A DNA stretch of 64,000 bases, taken from assembly GCA_012976225.1 (NCBI GenBank), contig JAAVVG010000028.1:124001-188000 (forward strand), read 5' to 3'. Source of the stretch: Golubevia sp. BC0850. Taxonomy: Eukaryota; Basidiomycota; Exobasidiomycetes; Golubeviales; Golubeviaceae. The notes beneath the pieces were generated by a model. It saw only the letters and a list, made by a program, of their open reading frames with translations, was not told the origin of the DNA and did no database searches. Positions 58,480 through 64,000 of the stretch are shown one piece after another. The first letter of the stretch is position 1. The number at the start of each line of letters is the position of its first letter. Made by a program: the position numbers and the translations under genes.

Positions 58480-60821
58480 ATGAAGTTGGAATCAGGAGGA
58501 AGGAAGAGGAAATTGGCAGCGGCAGCGGAAGTGGGAGTTGGTATTGGTGAGTAGGACCATGGTACAAGCAGAAGTAGGAGTAGGCCCAACCAGGCTATCA
58601 AGAGAGAGAGAGACTCATAGCAGGTTGATTTCAAGTCATGGCAATGGCGTAGGATTAGACAAATGTTAGAACGTAGATGGAAGCAGAGAGGGAGGCAGAT
58701 TGAGCAACCTCTCACCTAACCCACACAACACTGCCCCTCCCTCCTCCCTTTCCCACAGACTTCCTTTCCCTTCTACCTTCAGAAATCTCTCTCCAAATCC
58801 TCCTTCACTTGCCTCTTCTAATGACTTTGATTCAAGCATCTCTAGTCTCTAAAGATTGGCTATCACTAGCCAGAGACAATCAAATCTGGAAGGAGTTATT
58901 CGAAAGAAGAGGTTGGAAGATAAGGAAAGATGCTAAAGGATTGTTGAAAAGTTTGAAAGCTGAGAAAGGAAGTCGGAGAGTTATCAGGAATAGTGCAGAT
59001 AGGAGACTGGAGGAGCAGCAGCTCGTGGGACAAGGTGGCGGTGACAATCAACCTTCAACTTCAACTTTAAATGATTACAATTATCTTCAACTCTATTCTA
59101 AAAGATATGTTTTAGAGAAAAGGTGGAGAGGTATTGATCAACCTCTTGGAGGGATTCAAAGTGGTGTTGATTCAGATCAAACTCCTAAGATCAAGTCTGA
59201 AGTTAGAAAATCAAAGAAGAACAAAAATTCAAATTCAGATTCAGATTCAGAAGAATCTTCTGCTGAGAGCTCTTCAGAACTGTCAGACTCAGAGGATGAA
59301 ATCCCGTCAGATGCTTCAGAACCTAATTTCAACTCACCGAGGAAACCATTCAAGTATTCCAAATGCCGTCCTCAATCGACCTTCCTAACAGGACATACAG
59401 ATTCAGTTTATTGCTTGAGACATGATCAAGGACTTTATTCTGAAACTCCAATTCAATATTATCCTACCTCTAAAACTTCGACTTCAACAACGATTCCAAA
59501 GTTCACCCATACCATCTCAGCTCCAAAGATCGTTTCAGGTTCTAGAGATCATCTGATTAAGATTTGGGATCCATTAACTCAAGAATGCAGATTCACCTTG
59601 AAAGGTCATGGAGCTAGTGTTCTATGTTTAGAATATGATGATGAGATTCTAATTAGTGGTGGTAGTGATAAGGTGGTTTTGGTTTGGGATTTCAGTGATT
59701 TTGGGAGGAGAGGGAAGAGGTTTGAAAGACCTGGTTGGTGGAATGAGAGAGTTGCTGCTCAAGAAAGTGGATTAGAGCTGAAAGGAGAAAGAAGAAAATG
59801 TGATAGTGGAATTGGATTAAATCAGAGAGGTAACACTGGAATTGAAGCAAGGAAAACTCCTTTAAGAAGGTCCACAAGGTTTCTAGAAGAATCAAGTGTT
59901 GTCAAAGATGTCAATATGATGGATTGTCAAGAAGAATCTGAACTCTCATCAGAAGAAGATTTAGAAGATGAAGAAATCGAACAACCGAAAATCCTAACCA
60001 AATTAAAACACCATAGAGAAGGAGTTTTAGATTTGGCTTTCAATTCGGATTATATCATTTCTTGTTCTAAAGATTTTACAGTTTGTGTCTGGTCTCGCAA
60101 TCGAACCTCAGCTGATCCAAATTCTTCCAACTCCTCAATCACAACCTCATCCTCAACCTCATTTCAACCCATCACTTTGAACTTCGTCTATTCCTCTCAT
60201 TCAAGTCCAGTAAATGCAATCTCTCTTTACGATTCTCAAGTCGTCTCTGCTTCAGGTGATAACAAAATTTATCTATGGTCAGTTGAAGAAGGGGCTACCA
60301 TTAGAGAGTTTCAATCTCATAAAAGAGGTCTAGCTTGTTTAGATTTCAAATCTAAGGAAATCGTTTCTGGTTCTAATGATCTGACGATCAAGATTTGGAA
60401 TAAAGATACGGGGGATTGTAAAGGAACTATGAAAGGTCATGAGAAATTGGTCAGAGCGGTGGTTTTTGATGAAAAGAGAAGATTGATTGTTAGTGGAGGT
60501 TATGATAGAAGAGTTCTAGTTTGGGATGTCTCTAGCGTTGATAAATCTCAAGATCAAGTTGAGTTGGAAGAACAAAGAAACATGGAGAAATCTGACGGGA
60601 ATTCAAGAGCTGGGAGATCTCGTTCTAGAGAAGTTGAAATTTCTCCGGAAGATGGAATCATTATCTATAAACCTATGTTGAAACTTAAGTCCAAAGCTTT
60701 GAGAGTTTTCGACGTTCATTTCGATATTAGGAAAATCATTTGTGGAGGTGAGGATTGGAAACTTGAGATTAAGGATTTTACATGGGGGTTGGGAGATGAT
60801 TGTAGGCTGTTTGAGAACTAA
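58480..60821 (+). CDS. F-box/WD40-repeat protein, SCF substrate-receptor type
   Basis: Likely substrate receptor of an SCF ubiquitin ligase (Cdc4/beta-TrCP/Pof1-like architecture). Two exons, 58480-58546 and 58759-60821, give 709 aa. The short first exon encodes a basic N-terminus (GGRKRKLAAAAEVG). The F-box starts at the junction (FLSLLPSEISLQILLHLPL, then LVSKDWLSLARDN, ~23-65). After an acidic Ser-rich linker, WD40 blades begin with FLTGHTDSVYCLRHD (~205) and include VSGSRDHLIKIWDPLT, TLKGHGASVLCLEYDDEIL, ISGGSDKVVLVWDF, LKHHREGVLDLAFNSDYII, VSASGDNKIYLWSVEEG, VSGSNDLTIKIWNKDTG and VSGGYDRRVLVWDV, about seven in all. An insert of about 100 residues splits blades two and three. Which SCF receptor it corresponds to cannot be told from this sequence. 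Confidence 0.9.
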
Positions 60822-61333
60822 GTAAAGGATCAGCTCTTGAGCTTCAGGTGGTTATTTTAAATCTTGGAAGGAAGGAAGGTTCAGATTGCGGAAGGGGAAG
60901 CGGGAATGGAAGGGAAGTGGATTCGAATGGCATCTTTTTATTTCATAGCATCTCTCTCTCTCCATCATCATTTCTCCACTCTTCAATTCTGGACTCAATA
61001 CAAATTAAAAACAAACTAGTATCTTTAAACACGTCACAATGTCATTCACTTTTTCTGAATCTGCCCCATCCTCGTTCAATCTCTCCAGACTCCAGTTCAC
61101 GTTCAACGTTCACCTTCATACATTCGCGTCTCCTTTCTCGGGTCCAAAGTTTTGGTTAACTCTTCTGATTTCGCACTCACGTAACACCTTTCTCAGATCT
61201 ATCTTTTCAACGTTGCAATCGCTGGCCGGAGGCCGAGGGAGCCGCCCCGGTAGTTGGTTCTGTTTTCGGTCTGACTTGACTCTCTCTCACCAAGATTCTC
61301 TCTGTTTTCGTCTCTTCTCTAACATCTCTCAAA
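60822..61333. other. Intergenic region before MPO1-like gene
   Basis: About 510 nt between the F-box/WD40 stop and the MPO1-like start. It contains a CT-rich run (60952-60965) and a short GC-rich segment near 61220-61250. No gene is supported. Confidence 0.4.
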
Positions 61334-61923
61334 ATGGTTGCCAATCCCAAATACGCTCCCCTACCAATCTCAGCAACTGGTTACTCCTCTTTCATGGATT
61401 TCTATCCTTACTATCTTGGAGAGGTAAGCACTTTCTCGGAAACCTCTTCTATCCAGATTCCAATCGCTGATCCTTCATTTCAAACCCATTCTCCTCCCCT
61501 TCCAGCATAACAACAAAGTTTGCAGACGTCTCCATCTCACGGGAACCACCATTTCTATCAGCGCAGCTCTTTATGTCTTGACCTCGACCGTTTCGAAGTT
61601 GGATGTCGTAAGACAACATTCGTCCAAAGATTTAACCATCCCACTGCCCTATGGAATGAATTGGTGGCAGATGCTTGCAGCTGGAGTTGTACAAGGTTAT
61701 GTTTGGGCTTGGGTTGGACATTTCTTCTTTGAAAAGAACAGACCTGCTACTTTCAAGGTGAGTAGATAAGCGAAAGGGGGTTGGAGCAGAGAACCTGAGA
61801 CTGACCTTTTCTTTCCTTCTGACTTCAACTGAAATCGAATTTGATCTAAAGCACCCTTTCTATTCCTTCACTGGCGATCTGCGACTATGGTTCGAGGCTG
61901 TCACCTTCCAACGTTCAGTTTAG
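61334..61923 (+). CDS. MPO1/DUF962 family ER membrane protein
   Basis: Small membrane protein of the Mpo1 (DUF962) family. Yeast Mpo1 is an Fe-dependent dioxygenase in alpha-oxidation of 2-hydroxy fatty acids, acting at the ER. Exons 61334-61423, 61506-61757 and 61852-61923 give 137 aa, all phase 0. Family hallmarks are complete: FYPYYLGEHNNKVCRRLHLTG at the exon 1/2 junction (two conserved His), a hydrophobic span SAALYVLTS, then MLAAGVVQGYVWAWVGHFF with the third His, and KHPFYSFTGDLRLWFE with the fourth His. The ORF is shorter than yeast Mpo1 (174 aa), as in many family members. The start is the first in-frame ATG after a CT-rich leader. Assignment to the family is firm. The exact reaction here is inferred. 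Confidence 0.9.
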
Positions 61924-62249
61924 AGTTGTCCCGAGTTCTCCTCCATCTTCTGATTTCTGTTCTATACCGGACCTGCAATTGTTTCCTTCCTTTCCGAAAC
62001 TGTATTCCAACTATGAGAGGATCTGCTCTCTTCTATCCGATGGAGTTTGAGTCTTGCTTGACAAACTTGCTCGAGATAGAGGTGAAAGAGGAGAGCAACG
62101 ATGAATATTCTATTTCTAGGTTTGGAACTGATGACAAAAATGCAAATGAAAATAGAAGTACAGTTTACAAATTAATGACGCAAAAATGTGGATCATAAAG
62201 TGGTTTTCTCCCACACCCTCTCCCCTCCCCTCCCTCCTCGATCTGGGCT
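61924..62249. other. Convergent 3' intergenic region
   Basis: About 325 nt between the MPO1-like stop and the siroheme-synthase stop. The ORF 61887-62198 overlaps the end of the MPO1-like gene in another frame and is not supported. Confidence 0.4.
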
Positions 62250-64000
62250 TCAAGGGCCAGTGATATCCTTCCCAAGCTTTGCCGAGGCAGCAGCAGCTCG
62301 AGCATATTCCAAGTCTTGCTCATATTTCAATCGATCTAACGCTGGAATGTTTTGACCTTCTCCATTAACCCAGCCTCCTGTTGGAGTTGCTCCATATCTG
62401 GCTTCTGACCAACCAGTTTGAGTCCTAGATTTCAAATCAAAGGTTGGAGCTTGAGTGCTATTTGAAGCAGGATTGAAAGTAGTAGCGAAGGGGTTCAAAG
62501 GATTGTTTGACAGCCTTGAAGTTGGAGTGGTTGTGCCCGAAGAAGACGTTGGGTGGTCTCTCTCCTTGATTCCATTGAGATTGCTTGCCACCTGAGTTGA
62601 GGCAGACAATTCTCCGATCTCCACCTCATCGACAGAAGAAGAAGAGGTCAACGCATGCAAAGACTCTTGATAAACATGATCTAAACCTTCCTTCACGACA
62701 TAACATTTACCCTTCCCACTTTCTTTCAGCCAGTCTTCTACTCTCTGTCTATCTCTTCTTTCTAATTCTTCTTTCGATTTCGCCTCAACCTGATCCTCCT
62801 TCAGTTCTTGATCTTCTCTAGTCTTCTCACCGGACTTGATTTCATCGTCCATGACGTCTAATCCACCTTTGCCTTCCAAAGCCAAAACACTCCAACCAAC
62901 GACAATCATTCCTGGAGGTCTTTGTTCACCCTCACTTGCCATGGCTTTGACAACCCCTTCCAAAGTAGATGCAATCAACCTTTGATCCGAAGAAGAAGCT
63001 CTTTCAATGATTGCAATCGGAGTGTAAACCGGGAAAGCGTCTCCATTCCTGTTGGTGGTAGACGTTGAAGAATCTGATGAGATTTCCGTCAGGGCTTTGA
63101 CTACTGCTTCTAATCTAGCGACGCCCATCAGAAGCACCACAGTCCTATTCCTTTCATAACCAGGTAATTTGACTATCTTCCCACCTCTCCCAACTCCAGT
63201 ACAGAGTAACAGAGAGTCACTAACCCCTCTTTGAGTTACTGGAATTCCTAACATTAAAGGAGCAGCCAAAGAAGAAGAGATTCCAGGCACGACAGTAGGG
63301 ATGATACCAGCTTTTCTGAAAGCCAAAACTTCTTCTCCACCTCTCCCATAGACGAAAGGATCTCCTTGCTTTAATCTGACTACGTTCTTTCCTTCCAGGC
63401 TTGCTTTCAACGCTAAAGCTATCAGCTCCGATTGTGCTCCTTCAGCATTTCCGGGGAATTTCTTGGCGATGATCAGCGGAGTTGTAGAAGGAATGAGAGA
63501 GAGAATTGAAGACGGAACTAATTTGTCGGACAGAATTAAAGAGGTTGTTGGAGACTGAAGGATTCTAAGAGCTAGTACTGTGAGAAGACCTGGATGACCT
63601 GTGCCAGCTCCTAATAGATAAATGTTTCCTTTGGAATTTGAGGATAGAACTTTCGGTGGTCCTATGTCTAGAGCATGTTGAGATGAAGCTCTTCTAGCTT
63701 TGGTTGATGATGAAAGATCTGTCGACTCTAGATTCCTTGCAGAGAGTTCTCTTCCTCTGGAGGGAGCATCAGAAAGGCTCCTGGTCATTTCTGTGGAAAG
63801 AGGGATCGAGTCTTTCTTCTCCACCTTCTCATCTTGCTTATTGTACGTAACCAAGGTATCCTTCATCTGATCTTTAGTAAGGGAACCTAAGTAATCAATT
63901 GGCCAGTATTCACTCATCTGAGCTACCCATCTCATTCTCCTCTTCGTATCTTCTGCATCTTTATCTTCCTCCTCCTCTGATTCCTCAGGTCTTAATTCTC
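62250..64000 (-). CDS. MET1: Uroporphyrinogen-III C-methyltransferase (siroheme synthesis), 5' part beyond window
   Basis: Makes precorrin-2 from uroporphyrinogen III for siroheme, the cofactor of sulfite and nitrite reductases. The frame is open from the right window edge to the stop at 62250, so the N-terminus is outside. From the edge come an acidic stretch, then RRMRWVAQMSEYWPIDYL, which resembles the C-terminal end of Met8-type precorrin-2 dehydrogenase/ferrochelatase domains. A Ser-rich linker leads to the methyltransferase: GNIYLLGAGTGHPGLLTVL, VVRLKQGDPFVYGRGGEE, TVVPGISSSLAAPL and PVTQRGVSDSLLLCTG, ending with PGMIVVGWSVLAL. A Ser/Thr/Asn-rich C-terminal extension of about 150 residues follows. 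A Met8-Met1 fusion, analogous to CysG, is inferred but needs the missing 5' sequence. No intron is visible in this part. Confidence 0.9.
   Translation of the reverse strand, partial: ELRPEESEEEEDKDAEDTKRRMRWVAQMSEYWPIDYLGSLTKDQMKDTLVTYNKQDEKVEKKDSIPLSTEMTRSLSDAPSRGRELSARNLESTDLSSSTKARRASSQHALDIGPPKVLSSNSKGNIYLLGAGTGHPGLLTVLALRILQSPTTSLILSDKLVPSSILSLIPSTTPLIIAKKFPGNAEGAQSELIALALKASLEGKNVVRLKQGDPFVYGRGGEEVLAFRKAGIIPTVVPGISSSLAAPLMLGIPVTQRGVSDSLLLCTGVGRGGKIVKLPGYERNRTVVLLMGVARLEAVVKALTEISSDSSTSTTNRNGDAFPVYTPIAIIERASSSDQRLIASTLEGVVKAMASEGEQRPPGMIVVGWSVLALEGKGGLDVMDDEIKSGEKTREDQELKEDQVEAKSKEELERRDRQRVEDWLKESGKGKCYVVKEGLDHVYQESLHALTSSSSVDEVEIGELSASTQVASNLNGIKERDHPTSSSGTTTPTSRLSNNPLNPFATTFNPASNSTQAPTFDLKSRTQTGWSEARYGATPTGGWVNGEGQNIPALDRLKYEQDLEYARAAAASAKLGKDITGP

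Noticed and set aside
1-64000. CRISPR arrays, rRNA, intact transposons, integrated viral or LTR elements
   Set aside because: I looked for regularly spaced repeats, long terminal repeats, and transposase, polymerase or capsid-like ORFs and found none. The window is ordinary fungal nuclear DNA.

Overview
The window is nuclear DNA of a compact fungal genome. Almost every gene is split by short GT-AG introns (mostly 60-100 nt, donors very often GTGAGT). Intergenic spaces are short, no complete transposon was found, and the gene families point to a basidiomycete. A Pucciniomycotina-like yeast or filament is my best guess, inferred only from gene style and family flavour. All exon coordinates were built by hand from splice signals and checked for reading-phase continuity. 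Start codons and a few splice sites remain provisional.

Layout, left half: REV3, the DNA polymerase zeta catalytic subunit (135-7014, +), runs tail-to-tail into an ARMH3/DUF1741-type armadillo protein (7139-9884, -). A HINT3-like HIT protein (10177-11018, -) and an unrecognised 120-aa ORF (11353-11715, +) follow. Next are a kinesin-5 motor (12171-16827, +) and a mitochondrial PDK/BCKDK-type kinase with a greatly enlarged ATP lid (18097-20941, -). Two decayed F-box/LRR-like genes lie at 21.5-25.1 kb. They are followed by the ER syntaxin UFE1/STX18 (25282-27362, +), which has one strikingly long intron, and by an HPM1/METTL18 protein-histidine methyltransferase (27533-28975, -).

Layout, right half: an orphan seven-TM protein (29609-32023, +) precedes a GltA-like citrate synthase ending in the peroxisomal signal SRL (32273-34725, +). 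Then come a secreted histidine-phosphatase-fold protein with an altered active-site signature (35087-37410, -) and MEMO1 (37610-39490, +). A second group of F-box/LRR relics surrounds TPS1, trehalose-6-phosphate synthase (42901-45610, -). The window ends with an URB2-like nucleolar protein (47248-52659, +), MPP10 of the SSU processome (54303-58243, -) divergent from an F-box/WD40 protein (58480-60821, +), an MPO1/DUF962 membrane protein (61334-61923, +), and a siroheme-synthase gene cut by the window edge (62250-64000, -).

The genes do not form one pathway. They are scattered housekeeping functions: replication past damage, spindle, SNARE traffic, ribosome assembly, carbon and sulfur metabolism. 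Two ribosome-assembly genes (URB2, MPP10) are neighbours. The least-described content is the F-box/LRR paralogue family, with up to five copies or remnants, several carrying in-frame stops in otherwise open frames. After it come the orphan seven-TM protein, the lid-expanded mitochondrial kinase, the PTS1-bearing GltA-type citrate synthase and the RHSS/HREE phosphatase-fold protein.
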